IMG/VR virus record: IMGVR_UViG_3300025141_013870 | Span: 1-64,000 of that record | Reading direction: 5' to 3' (one strand) | DNA length: 64,000 nt | Origin: a virus | Shown: positions 56,007 to 64,000 of the stretch, in pieces | Numbering within the stretch: position 1 is the first letter of the stretch | Layout: each line of letters starts with the position of its first letter | Position numbers and translations under genes: made by a program | The notes under the pieces: generated by a model | Told to the model about the DNA's origin: nothing | The model's input: only the letters and a program-made list of their open reading frames with translations | Databases searched by the model: none

Positions 56007-58466
56007 ATGAAAGTGTCTTTTAATAAAGCTCTGTCAGAAAGTATTGAATATTTTGGTGGTGATGAACTTGCTGCTAATATTTTTGTAACAAAATACGCAC
56101 TTTGTGATGAAGCTGGAAATTTTTATGAAAAGACGCCTGATGATATGCATAAAAGACTTGCATCTGAGTTTCATAGAATTGAAAAAAATTATCCCAATCC
56201 GATGACAGAGGATGAAATATATCATCTTTTTAAAGATTTTAAATATGTTATTCCACAAGGAAGCCCGATGGCTGGAATTGGAAATAACTTTAGAATTCAG
56301 TCTTTGTCAAATTGTTTCGTCATAGAGTCTCCACATGACTCATATGGTGGAATTCTTAAGTCAGATCAAGAGCTAGTACAAATAGCAAAAAGAAGAGGAG
56401 GAGTAGGCTTTGACATTTCGACAATACGACCAAAAGGGTGCACGACATCAAATGCTGCCAGAACTACTGACGGCATCGAAGTATTTATGGATAGATTTTC
56501 AAATTCGTGCAGAGAAGTGGCTCAGGGTGGACGCCGCGGAGCCCTTATGCTTACTATCTCTATTCATCATCCTCAAGTTAGAGATTTTATAAGAATTAAA
56601 AGAGATCTTTCTCGAGTGACAGGTGCCAACATATCAGTAAGACTAACAGATGAATTTATGAATGCTGTAGAAAATAAATCTGAAGTTGAGCTAAGATTTC
56701 CAGTTGATAGTGAATTTCCTGAAATGTCAGAGTCTGTAGACGCATCCGAGCTTTGGGATGAGATAATAGAGTCAGCACATGAATCTGCTGAACCAGGAAT
56801 TCTTTTTTGGGACACGGCGAAAAGATTAACACCTTCCGACATCTATGAAAAAGAAGGGTTTGGGTCAACATCTACAAATCCTTGCGGCGAGATAATTTTA
56901 AGCCCTGGAGATTCGTGTCGACTGATGCTAATAAATCTACTTTCATTTGTTGTCAATCCATTTAAAGATGATGCATTTTTTAATTTTAACAAGCTATCAG
57001 ATATCACCACAAAGGCGCAGAGGCTCATGGATGATATGGTCGATCTTGAAATAGAACAGGTTGATAAGATACTTGAAAAAATATTTGCTGATCCCGAACC
57101 TGAAAAAGTAAAAAAGATAGAAAAAGATCTATGGAAAAACATCAAAGAGCAGGCAATTAGAGGCAGAAGAACAGGATTGGGAATAACAGCTGTAGGTGAT
57201 ACACTCGCAGCGCTTAATGTAAGATATGGTTCAGATGAGTCAATTGATATAATTGAAAACATATACAAGACTCTTTGTGTCAATGCATATAGATCATCAT
57301 GTGTGATGGCAAAAGAGAGAGGGGCATTTCCAGTTCATGATTTTGCAAAAGAGACATATCATCCATTTTTAAGAAGAGTGTGGGAAGAAGATCCAGAACT
57401 CTTACAAATGAATGAAAAGTGGGGAAGAAGAAATATATCTCTTACAACTACCGCACCTGCAGGATCTGTGTCTACATTAACGCAAACAACATCCGGAATA
57501 GAGCCTGCCTATCTTCTTAAGTACACTAGAAGGAAGAAGATAAACCAATCTGATGAATCTGCATCTGTTGATTTTGTCGATGCTGTGGGAGATTCATGGC
57601 AAGAATATGATGTTTATCATCACGGATTCAAAAAGTGGATGGACATAACAGGAAAAACATCAGTTAAAAAATCACCATATTGGAAATCTACATCAAATGA
57701 TATTGACTGGGTCTCTAAAATAAAAGTTCAAGCTGCAGCACAGAAATGGGTATGCCATGCAATATCAAATACAACAAATGTTCCAGCAGACATAGACGTT
57801 GACACTGTTAAAAAAATCTATATTGATGGATGGAAGCTAGGTTGCAAAGGCGTAACAGTATATAGAGAAGGATGTAGATCGGGCGTTCTTGTTCCTACGG
57901 TTAGAGAAGATAAAAGTTTTGAATCTCATGATGCTCCATCTAGACCCGATGAGCTAGATTGTTCTATTCACCACGCGACAATTAAAGACGAGGCATGGAC
58001 AATTCTTGTAGGATTACTAGATGGAAGGCCATATGAGGTAATGGGAGGTCTCCAGAAGTATATTGAAATTCCGCGCAAGTACAAAGATGGAACAATTATC
58101 AAGCATCACTATAAGACAAAAAATTCTAGATATGATCTTCGTATTGGAAAAAACGGAGATGAAATTTTGATAAAGGATATTGTTTCAGTTTTTGATAATC
58201 CTAATCATGCTGGGTATACTAGGACGATATCCCTTGCACTTCGTCATGGAGCAAACATACATTATGTTGTTGAACAGCTGCAAAAAGACAGAGAGATGGA
58301 CATGTTCTCATTCTCAAAGGTTATTGCTAGAGTTCTTAAGAATTACATCAAGGATGGAACAGTACCAGGAAAGACGACATGTCAAAATTGTGGCGCTGAA
58401 GATACGCTGAGATATCAAGAAGGGTGTGTCATGTGCACAGCATGCGGATCATCCAAGTGTGGATAA
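56007..58466 (+). CDS. nrdJ: Class II (B12-dependent) ribonucleotide reductase
   Basis: 819 residues. NrdJ features: SLSNCFVIESP with a catalytic Cys, GGVGFDISTIRPKG, ARTTDGIEVFMDRFSN, STNPCGEIILSPGDSC with the active-site NPCGEI loop, and a C-terminal redox tail CQNCGAEDTLRYQEGCVM followed by CTACGSSKCG. It reduces ribonucleotides using adenosylcobalamin. No NrdB radical subunit gene is seen in the window, which fits class II. It lies at the junction of replication and metabolic genes. CGGAG ribosome site. Confidence 0.9.
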   Translation: MKVSFNKALSESIEYFGGDELAANIFVTKYALCDEAGNFYEKTPDDMHKRLASEFHRIEKNYPNPMTEDEIYHLFKDFKYVIPQGSPMAGIGNNFRIQSLSNCFVIESPHDSYGGILKSDQELVQIAKRRGGVGFDISTIRPKGCTTSNAARTTDGIEVFMDRFSNSCREVAQGGRRGALMLTISIHHPQVRDFIRIKRDLSRVTGANISVRLTDEFMNAVENKSEVELRFPVDSEFPEMSESVDASELWDEIIESAHESAEPGILFWDTAKRLTPSDIYEKEGFGSTSTNPCGEIILSPGDSCRLMLINLLSFVVNPFKDDAFFNFNKLSDITTKAQRLMDDMVDLEIEQVDKILEKIFADPEPEKVKKIEKDLWKNIKEQAIRGRRTGLGITAVGDTLAALNVRYGSDESIDIIENIYKTLCVNAYRSSCVMAKERGAFPVHDFAKETYHPFLRRVWEEDPELLQMNEKWGRRNISLTTTAPAGSVSTLTQTTSGIEPAYLLKYTRRKKINQSDESASVDFVDAVGDSWQEYDVYHHGFKKWMDITGKTSVKKSPYWKSTSNDIDWVSKIKVQAAAQKWVCHAISNTTNVPADIDVDTVKKIYIDGWKLGCKGVTVYREGCRSGVLVPTVREDKSFESHDAPSRPDELDCSIHHATIKDEAWTILVGLLDGRPYEVMGGLQKYIEIPRKYKDGTIIKHHYKTKNSRYDLRIGKNGDEILIKDIVSVFDNPNHAGYTRTISLALRHGANIHYVVEQLQKDREMDMFSFSKVIARVLKNYIKDGTVPGKTTCQNCGAEDTLRYQEGCVMCTACGSSKCG

Positions 58467-58505
58467 ATTTTCAAAAAATAATACATAGTGCTAGGGGGAA
58501 AATTT

Positions 58506-58892
58506 ATGTCGTATTCAGATAAGGTATTAGATCATTTTAGCAACCCCCGTAATGTCGGAGCGATGGATAAAGATGATATCAATGTAGGCACAGGTATGGT
58601 CGGTGCTCCAGCGTGCGGCGATGTGATGAAGCTTCAGCTCAAGATCAATGACAGCGGCATCATCGAGGATGCCAAGTTCAAGACATTCGGCTGCGGTTCT
58701 GCTGTTGCATCAAGCTCTTTAATAACAACATGGGTAAAAGGATTGAATATAGCAGAGGCTGAGAAGATAAAAAATTCATCAATTGCAGAGGAGCTTTGCT
58801 TGCCGCCTGTGAAGATTCACTGTTCAGTTCTTGCTGAAGATGCTATAAAGGCTGCGATTAAAGATTACCGGATCAAGAATGACAAGAAGTGA
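58506..58892 (+). CDS. iscU: IscU-type iron-sulfur cluster scaffold
   Basis: 128 residues from ATG 58506 (AGGGGG at 58493-58498), exactly the length of E. coli IscU; a 58488 start is less likely. All functional residues are in the E. coli positions: Cys 37 and Asp 39 in GAPACGDVMKL, Cys 63 in KTFGCGSAVASSS, the HscA-binding LPPVK at 99-103, and His 105-Cys 106. It assembles [2Fe-2S]/[4Fe-4S] clusters from sulfur given by IscS, which is not in this window, so host IscS must supply it. Codon use is GC-richer between about 58590 and 58715. Confidence 0.92.
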   Translation: MSYSDKVLDHFSNPRNVGAMDKDDINVGTGMVGAPACGDVMKLQLKINDSGIIEDAKFKTFGCGSAVASSSLITTWVKGLNIAEAEKIKNSSIAEELCLPPVKIHCSVLAEDAIKAAIKDYRIKNDKK

Positions 58893-59145
58893 TATACAAA
58901 AGCTCATTGATGAAGAAATCAACTCTGCCTTATCAATGCACGGAGGCCATGTTTCAATTCATGAATTTGACGAAGAGAGCAAATCTTTGAAATTAAAAAT
59001 GGGCGGTGGGTGTCATGGATGCTCATCATCAAGAATGACTATGAAAGTGGGAGTTGAAAATCTTCTCAGGGAGGTGTTTCCTGATATTGGAGAAATTGAG
59101 GATGTCACTGATCATTCAACAGGTGAAAATCCATACTATGACTAA
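58879..59145 (+). CDS. Nfu-type Fe-S carrier (NifU C-terminal domain)
   Basis: 88 residues, overlapping iscU by 14 bases. Nfu domain pattern: MHGGHVSIHEF, GGGCHGCSSSRMTMKVGVEN with the CxxC cluster site at Cys 45 and Cys 48, and LLREVFPDIGEIEDVTDH. Nfu proteins receive [4Fe-4S] clusters from IscU and pass them to apo-enzymes such as aconitase. It lacks the N-terminal A-type domain of E. coli NfuA, so it is a single domain form. Coupled translation with iscU fits a shared pathway. Confidence 0.87.
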   Translation: MTRSDIQKLIDEEINSALSMHGGHVSIHEFDEESKSLKLKMGGGCHGCSSSRMTMKVGVENLLREVFPDIGEIEDVTDHSTGENPYYD

Positions 59146-59154
59146 GGAACAAAT

Positions 59155-59481
59155 ATGGCAATAACAGTTACAGAGAAAGCAAGAATCAAAATAAAATCTC
59201 TGCTTAATCAGCGTCAAACTCCTGATCATTTTCTAAGGATAGGGTTAAGAGGAGGTGGCTGCTCTGGGTTTATGTATAAATATGAATTCATCGACAAGAC
59301 AGATGAGAAAGATAAGATATTTGAATTTGATGACATTAAAATTTGCATCGATATAAAATCCTATTTATTTCTTAATGGAATAGAGATAGATTATCAAGAA
59401 GACTTACTAAAGTCAGGCCTTGTGTTTAATGCTCCGGGAGCATCGCGAACGTGTGGCTGTGGTGAGTCAGTAACATTTTGA
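59155..59481 (+). CDS. iscA: A-type Fe-S carrier (IscA/ErpA-like)
   Basis: 108 residues, close to E. coli IscA (107). The three ligand cysteines are present: Cys 36 in RGGGCSGFMYKYEF and Cys 100/Cys 102 in SRTCGCGESVTF. A-type carriers move clusters from the scaffold to target enzymes. ErpA and IscA cannot be told apart with confidence. AAGGA ribosome site ten bases after the Nfu gene. With IscU and Nfu it makes scaffold plus two carriers. Confidence 0.88.
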   Translation: MAITVTEKARIKIKSLLNQRQTPDHFLRIGLRGGGCSGFMYKYEFIDKTDEKDKIFEFDDIKICIDIKSYLFLNGIEIDYQEDLLKSGLVFNAPGASRTCGCGESVTF

Positions 59482-59488
59482 GGTATTG

Positions 59489-60091
59489 ATGAAGTGGATT
59501 ACAAAAGTATCTCCATTAATTAAGGAAATTGAATTAAGAAAAAATCCAGTAGTCATACGTGTTAATAAGTTTGATGAAAAATCATCAAAAGAATTTGATA
59601 ATCAAGTTGCTTTAGCGCATAATACTGGGCAAAAGGTTATTCCTATTGTCATTGACTCTTACGGCGGACAGGTTTATAGCTTGATGTCAATGATAAGTGC
59701 CATTAATCATTGTGAGATTCCAGTTGCTACAATAGTAGAAGGGAAGGCAATGTCATGTGGAGCTATACTTTTTTCATGCGGTGAGCAAGGCTTAAGGTTT
59801 ATGGATCCTGATGCGACAGTCATGATTCATGATGTTTCATCTATGGAGTATGGAAAAGTTGAAGAGATAAAAGCGTCAGCTGAAGAAACAGAGAGGCTTA
59901 ATCAAAAAGTCTATACAATTATGGCTAGAAACTGTGGAAAAAAAGACGATTATTTTTTAAAGCTCGTTCATAAAAAAGGACACGCAGATTGGTTTTTAGA
60001 TTCAACAGCTTGCAAAAAACACGGACTGGCTAATCAGATTCGTGTACCAAAGTTTAATATCAGCATTTCTGTTGATATAGATTTCGAATAA
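59489..60091 (+). CDS. clpP: ClpP-like serine protease
   Basis: 200 residues from ATG 59489, with GAGGT before it. ClpP/crotonase-fold motifs: IPIVIDSYGGQVYSLMSMIS, catalytic Ser 89 in EGKAMSCGAILFSCG, His 114 in TVMIHDVSSMEYG and Asp 167 in HADWFLDSTACKKHGLAN, the triad of ClpP. No ClpX/ClpA unfoldase is in the window, so host ATPases would be used or the enzyme acts on small peptides. The separate gp21-like protease makes a head maturation role unlikely. It lies between Fe-S genes and aceB. Confidence 0.8.
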   Translation: MKWITKVSPLIKEIELRKNPVVIRVNKFDEKSSKEFDNQVALAHNTGQKVIPIVIDSYGGQVYSLMSMISAINHCEIPVATIVEGKAMSCGAILFSCGEQGLRFMDPDATVMIHDVSSMEYGKVEEIKASAEETERLNQKVYTIMARNCGKKDDYFLKLVHKKGHADWFLDSTACKKHGLANQIRVPKFNISISVDIDFE

Positions 60092-60101
60092 GGTAATATA
60101 A

Positions 60102-61649
60102 ATGTTATTTCAAGATTTGAATATAGAAAAACAAGATACAGATATTTTAAGCGACGACGCTGTAAAATTTTTATCTGATCTAACAAGAATGTTTAGACAA
60201 AGTCTGATATCACTTCTTCAAAGAAGAAACCTGCGTCAGGCATTTTATGATGAGAATCACTTTCCTAATTTTTTATCTGAGACAGTAGCTGTTAGACAGG
60301 GTGACTGGTCTGTTTGTGACATTCCAAATAGCATAAAAGATCGTCGAGTTGAGATAACGGGCCCTCCCGATAGAAAGATGATAATCAACGCTTTAAACTC
60401 TGGAGCAAAAGTGTATATGGCGGACTTTGAAGATTCAATGTCACCAACATGGGAAAATGTCGTCGATGGTCATGTAAACTTAATAGATGCAACAAGAAAG
60501 ACCATAACATACGAACACCCAAAAAAAGGAATGTATGAACTTAATGACGACGTAGCAGTGCTCTTTGTAAGGCCAAGGGGTCTTCACTTAAATGAATCTA
60601 ATTTTATAGTTGACAATAAGCCGATTCCAGCATCATTATTTGATTTTGGATTATTTTTATTTTACAATGGGAAGCTTCTAGCTGATAAAGATGAAGGACC
60701 ATATTTTTACATACCAAAATTAGAACACTATCTTGAAGCTAGATGGTGGAATGAGGTATTCACATGGTCACAAGAGGCTTTGGGCATACCGCATGGATCG
60801 ATAAAGGCAACAGTTCTAATAGAGACTCTACCGGCAGCATTTCAGATGGATGAGATACTATATGAGCTAAGAGACCATTCAGCTGGCTTAAACTGCGGAA
60901 GGTGGGATTATATCTTTAGCTATATAAAGACATTGAGAAATCATGATAACAGAATTCTACCAGATAGAAATACTGTCACGATGAATACACATTTTATGAA
61001 CTCATATGCAAAATTGTTGGTAAAGACATGCCACAAGCGCGGTGCACATGCTATGGGTGGAATGGCTGCACAAATTCCCATAAGAGGAGATCAGGAAAAG
61101 AATATTAAGGCATTGAACAAAGTCCGCGGAGATAAGATAAGAGAGGTTAATCTTGGACACGATGGAACGTGGGTCGCTCATCCAGGACTTGTAAAAATTG
61201 CAAAAGATGTATTTGATGAATATATGCCAGATGAAAACAATATTGAAAAGAAGATAGATTTTGTATGCTCAAGAGAAGACCTTCTTGATACACCCCAGGG
61301 TGAGATAACAGAGGAATGTTTAAGAAGCAATATCAATATCGGTATTCACTATATAGCAGCGTGGCTATCTGGCCAGGGATGCGTTCCTCTTTATAATCTA
61401 ATGGAGGATGCAGCAACTGCAGAGATATCTCGGGCTCAAACTTGGCAGTGGCTAAAACATGACAAGATTAGTATTGATAGATTTGAAGAAATTTTTATTG
61501 AAGAAATTAATAAAATAAGACATGAAGTTGGTGATTTAACATTTAAAAATTCTAATTATGAAAGCGCTTCACAGCTATTCGAACGCTTATCTGTATCTGA
61601 TGAGCTTGATAATTTTTTAACCTTAAAGGCCTATGAGCTAATATCCTAA
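60102..61649 (+). CDS. aceB: Malate synthase A
   Basis: 515 residues, close to E. coli AceB (533). It condenses glyoxylate and acetyl-CoA to malate. Signature segments: [31 protein letters not shown] with the catalytic Arg near 157-159, [35 protein letters not shown] and [19 protein letters not shown] with the catalytic base Asp 436. The Mg ligands (Glu of IETLPAAFQ and Asp of GRWD) are present, so it should be active. AAGGTAA ribosome site. Directly upstream of aceA, the order of bacterial ace operons. Confidence 0.95.
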   Translation: MLFQDLNIEKQDTDILSDDAVKFLSDLTRMFRQSLISLLQRRNLRQAFYDENHFPNFLSETVAVRQGDWSVCDIPNSIKDRRVEITGPPDRKMIINALNSGAKVYMADFEDSMSPTWENVVDGHVNLIDATRKTITYEHPKKGMYELNDDVAVLFVRPRGLHLNESNFIVDNKPIPASLFDFGLFLFYNGKLLADKDEGPYFYIPKLEHYLEARWWNEVFTWSQEALGIPHGSIKATVLIETLPAAFQMDEILYELRDHSAGLNCGRWDYIFSYIKTLRNHDNRILPDRNTVTMNTHFMNSYAKLLVKTCHKRGAHAMGGMAAQIPIRGDQEKNIKALNKVRGDKIREVNLGHDGTWVAHPGLVKIAKDVFDEYMPDENNIEKKIDFVCSREDLLDTPQGEITEECLRSNINIGIHYIAAWLSGQGCVPLYNLMEDAATAEISRAQTWQWLKHDKISIDRFEEIFIEEINKIRHEVGDLTFKNSNYESASQLFERLSVSDELDNFLTLKAYELIS

Positions 61650-61660
61650 GGATCGTCTAT

Positions 61661-62899
61661 ATGACAACAGTCAAAAGAGATTTACCCCCCATTAAGAGAA
61701 CCTGGAACCAGGAAGATGTCAACAACCTCAGGGGTAATGTTAAAATTGAATATTCACTAGCCAGGTCAGGAGCTAACAAGCTATGGAATCTACTTCTAGA
61801 AGATGATCCCGTTACTGCGCTAGGAGCGTTAACTGGAAACCAGGCAATTCAACAAGTCAGAGGCGGCTTAAAGTCAATATATCTTAGCGGATGGCAGGTA
61901 GCAGCTGATGCAAATCTTTCTGGTAACATGTATCCAGATCAAAGCCTATATCCGGCAAATAGCGTGCCATCAGTCGTGAAGAGAATAAATCAAGCTCTGC
62001 AAAGAACAGATCAGGTTGAGAGCGTTGAAGGGAATATAACTAGAGACTGGATGGTTCCCATAGTTGCAGATGCTGAAGCTGGATTCGGAGGGCCTCTAAA
62101 CGCGCATGAGCTTATGAAAGGAATGATCGAAGCCGGCGCAGCAGGTGTACACTTTGAGGATCAATTATCTTCAGAAAAGAAATGTGGGCACCTGGGCGGA
62201 AAGGTTCTAGTTCCAACATCACAGTTTGTAACAACGTTAAAGGCTGCTCGTCTAGCTGCTGATGTTATGGACGTACCGACCGTTTTAATTGCAAGAACAG
62301 ATGCAAATAGCGCAAGATTAATGACATCTGACATAGATCCATATGATCACCAGTTTATGACAGGAGAAAGAACGCAGGAAGGATTTTATCGAATCACAGG
62401 CGGAATCAATCAGGCAATATCCAGAGGGCTGGCATACGCACCATACGCAGACTTGCTTTGGTGTGAGACATCTACTCCTGATCTTCACGAAGCTAAACTG
62501 TTTGCAGATGCAATTCATGAGAAATTTCCAGGAAAGATTCTAGCATACAATTGTTCACCATCGTTTAATTGGAAGAAAAATCTTGATGATGAGACAATAG
62601 AGATATTTCAAAGAGAGCTAAACGGTATGGGATATAAGTTTCAATTTGTAACTCTTGCTGGATTCCACTCACTTAACTACTCAATGTTTGATTTGGCTGA
62701 TAGATATCGAGATGGCGGAATGACAGCGTACGTTCAGCTTCAGGAGAGAGAATTTTCAGCAGAGGAAAGAGGATACACGGCGACAAAGCACCAGAGAGAG
62801 GTAGGGACTGGATATTTTGATGCAGTTAAGAATGCTCTGTCTGGGGGAGACTCTTCAACTCTTGCTATGACTGAATCTACAGAGTCTGATCAGTTTTAA
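61661..62899 (+). CDS. aceA: Isocitrate lyase
   Basis: 412 residues, compared with 434 in E. coli. It splits isocitrate into succinate and glyoxylate, feeding the malate synthase made by the neighbour. The active-site signature is intact: [20 protein letters not shown] with Cys 175, plus [20 protein letters not shown] and [20 protein letters not shown]. The Asn/Ser/Thr ligands ([16 protein letters not shown]) for the substrate are also present. It starts 11 bases after aceB with an AAGGAT site, and the last 20 residues are polar and variable. Functional by all motifs I can see. Confidence 0.96.
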   Translation: MTTVKRDLPPIKRTWNQEDVNNLRGNVKIEYSLARSGANKLWNLLLEDDPVTALGALTGNQAIQQVRGGLKSIYLSGWQVAADANLSGNMYPDQSLYPANSVPSVVKRINQALQRTDQVESVEGNITRDWMVPIVADAEAGFGGPLNAHELMKGMIEAGAAGVHFEDQLSSEKKCGHLGGKVLVPTSQFVTTLKAARLAADVMDVPTVLIARTDANSARLMTSDIDPYDHQFMTGERTQEGFYRITGGINQAISRGLAYAPYADLLWCETSTPDLHEAKLFADAIHEKFPGKILAYNCSPSFNWKKNLDDETIEIFQRELNGMGYKFQFVTLAGFHSLNYSMFDLADRYRDGGMTAYVQLQEREFSAEERGYTATKHQREVGTGYFDAVKNALSGGDSSTLAMTESTESDQF

Positions 62900-62901
62900 T
62901 T

Positions 62902-63834
62902 ATGGATAAGGACTTTTACAACAAGTCGAGCTCAGACAGCCTTGGGTGGAAACCTGAGTGGTTCGGGTGTAAATATTTCGATGAGGATCTTGTTAAAGCT
63001 GTAAGAAAGTGGCAGCGGGAGAACGGATTAACAGGCGACGGTCTTGTTGGTCCGATGACATATAGAAGAATATGGACAGAGAGAGAATCTCAAATTGATG
63101 AATTTAGACCCTATATCTATAGCCCCAAAGACAGTGCTTTCATAGTTCATAATGGAAAATTTATTCCTATAGACTGGGGAAAGGTGATTCTATGGTCTGA
63201 TACGGGTGGTCTCAAAGCTGCACCAGGAGCCTACTATAGCTATGGGGGATCAGAAGATAGAAATCCAACAATGTTTGTAAACCACTGGGATGTCTGTCTA
63301 TCAGCTGAGAGCTGTGCGAAGGTTCTTGCTAGAAGGGGCGTCTCAGTTCATTTCTGCATAGACAATGATGGAACGATCTATCAACTTCTTGATACACAGC
63401 ATGCAGCGTGGCATGCTGGAAATTCAAAGGTAAACAGAGCTAGTGTAGGTGTGGAAATCTCAAATGCATATTACACAAAATATCAGGACTGGTATGAGAG
63501 ACACGGGTTTGGAGAGCGACCACTATGGACAGACGCAGAGGTCCACGGAAAGACGCAGAAACCATTTTTAGGATTCTATGACGTTCAAATAGAGGCAGCT
63601 AAAGCTCTATGGAGAGCTATTCATGACGGGCTAGGCATTCCGCTAGAGTGCCCAGTAGATTCTTCTGGAGATATGGTTACAACAACAGTGAGCGAAGTGG
63701 CTTCTGGTAAGTTTAAAGGATTTATTCATCACTTTCATGTAACAAGAGGAAAGATCGACTGCGCAGGATTCGATCTAAAGAATCCTCTTGATGAAGTTAG
63801 AACAAGTAGAAAATATTGTATTGATAAGGAATAG
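62902..63834 (+). CDS. Endolysin, N-acetylmuramoyl-L-alanine amidase
   Basis: 310 residues. Residues about 28-58 form a peptidoglycan-binding domain (DEDLVKAVRKWQRENG, TGDGLVGPMTYRRIW), followed by an Amidase_2 domain: FVNHWDVCLSAESC with a zinc His, SVHFCIDNDGTIYQLLDTQH, HAGNSKVNRASVGVEISNAY, and HHFHVTRGKIDCAGFD with the second His and catalytic Lys/Asp-type segment. No signal peptide, so a holin from elsewhere would be needed. It starts two bases after aceA, an odd place for a lysis gene. Confidence 0.85.
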   Translation: MDKDFYNKSSSDSLGWKPEWFGCKYFDEDLVKAVRKWQRENGLTGDGLVGPMTYRRIWTERESQIDEFRPYIYSPKDSAFIVHNGKFIPIDWGKVILWSDTGGLKAAPGAYYSYGGSEDRNPTMFVNHWDVCLSAESCAKVLARRGVSVHFCIDNDGTIYQLLDTQHAAWHAGNSKVNRASVGVEISNAYYTKYQDWYERHGFGERPLWTDAEVHGKTQKPFLGFYDVQIEAAKALWRAIHDGLGIPLECPVDSSGDMVTTTVSEVASGKFKGFIHHFHVTRGKIDCAGFDLKNPLDEVRTSRKYCIDKE

Positions 63835-64000
63835 ATGAAAATGAGACATATGAAGATAGAATATGTGTGGATCGATGGTTGCAACCCATGGGGATTAAGA
63901 TCAAAGGTGAAGGTTTTAAAATTGTCAGATGCCAACTTTAATGACACAATAGAAGGGAGCATTGATAACATTCCTGAGTGGGGGTTTGATGGATCGTCAA
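63835..64000 (+). CDS. glnA: Glutamine synthetase, 5' end (cut by window)
   Basis: Only the first 55 residues are visible and the frame is still open. They match the beta-grasp N-terminus of glutamine synthetase: KIEYVWIDGCNPWGLRSKVK then a variable stretch and IPEWGFDGSS, compare the (E)YIWIDG...LRSK and P.W.FDGSS motifs of the GlnII/type II-like forms in bacteria and eukaryotes. It would make glutamine from glutamate and ammonium. Alternative starts lie at 63841 and 63850; AAGGA at 63826-63830 favours the first two. It starts directly after the amidase stop. Confidence 0.78.
   Translation, partial: MKMRHMKIEYVWIDGCNPWGLRSKVKVLKLSDANFNDTIEGSIDNIPEWGFDGSS

Noticed and set aside
1-64000. CRISPR arrays, insertion sequences, integrase or attachment sites
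   Set aside because: No spaced direct repeats, terminal inverted repeats, transposase or integrase motifs were seen; all genes are on one strand in a lytic phage layout.

Overview
This window is a piece of a lytic, T4-related (distant Tevenvirinae-like) myophage genome. All genes are on the + strand, packed tightly, many with overlapping starts and stops. The order portal, prohead protease, scaffold, major capsid, neck proteins, tail sheath, tail tube, tail chaperones, tape measure and baseplate follows T4 logic, as do the UvsX recombinase, gp32-like SSB, gp41-like helicase, primase, Mre11/Rad50 and TerL. Departures from T4 are a short family A DNA polymerase, a B12-dependent class II ribonucleotide reductase and a RuvC-like resolvase. 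These are common in marine phages, so a marine bacterial host is likely (inference). Frequent strong Shine-Dalgarno sequences argue against Bacteroidetes, and the phage IscU aligns residue for residue with proteobacterial IscU, so a proteobacterial host is my best guess.

Layout. 1-9014: five large virion proteins, probably baseplate or fibre, one with a fibronectin III-like domain and one with a LamG-like domain. 9026-14545: small Cys-rich proteins, RuvC-like nuclease, primase and a fused Mre11-Rad50 protein. 14565-26913: packaging and head module (TerL, portal, a conserved protein, prohead protease, small proteins, three tandem paralogues, scaffold, major capsid), closed by a strong terminator. 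27148-37098: neck, tail completion, two tandem tail sheaths and tail tube, closed by a second terminator. 37204-48614: tail chaperones with a possible frameshift, tape measure, large baseplate and hub proteins. 48654-52347: DNA polymerase, HD hydrolase, a protein with a probable -1 frameshift extension, and SSB, closed by a third terminator. 52460-58466: UvsX, FEN-type nuclease, helicase and NrdJ.

58506-64000 is the most striking part: IscU, an Nfu domain protein, an IscA-type carrier, a ClpP-like protease, full-length malate synthase, full-length isocitrate lyase, an endolysin-type amidase and the start of a glutamine synthetase, with no visible terminator or strand switch. The phage therefore carries both committed enzymes of the glyoxylate shunt, three iron-sulfur cluster assembly or carrier proteins, and ammonium assimilation. 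Aconitase, succinate dehydrogenase and glutamate synthase in the host are Fe-S enzymes, so the block can be read as one program: keep Fe-S enzymes active, shunt isocitrate to malate while sparing carbon, and supply glutamine for nucleotide synthesis alongside NrdJ. That linkage is inference; the gene identities are well supported by sequence motifs.
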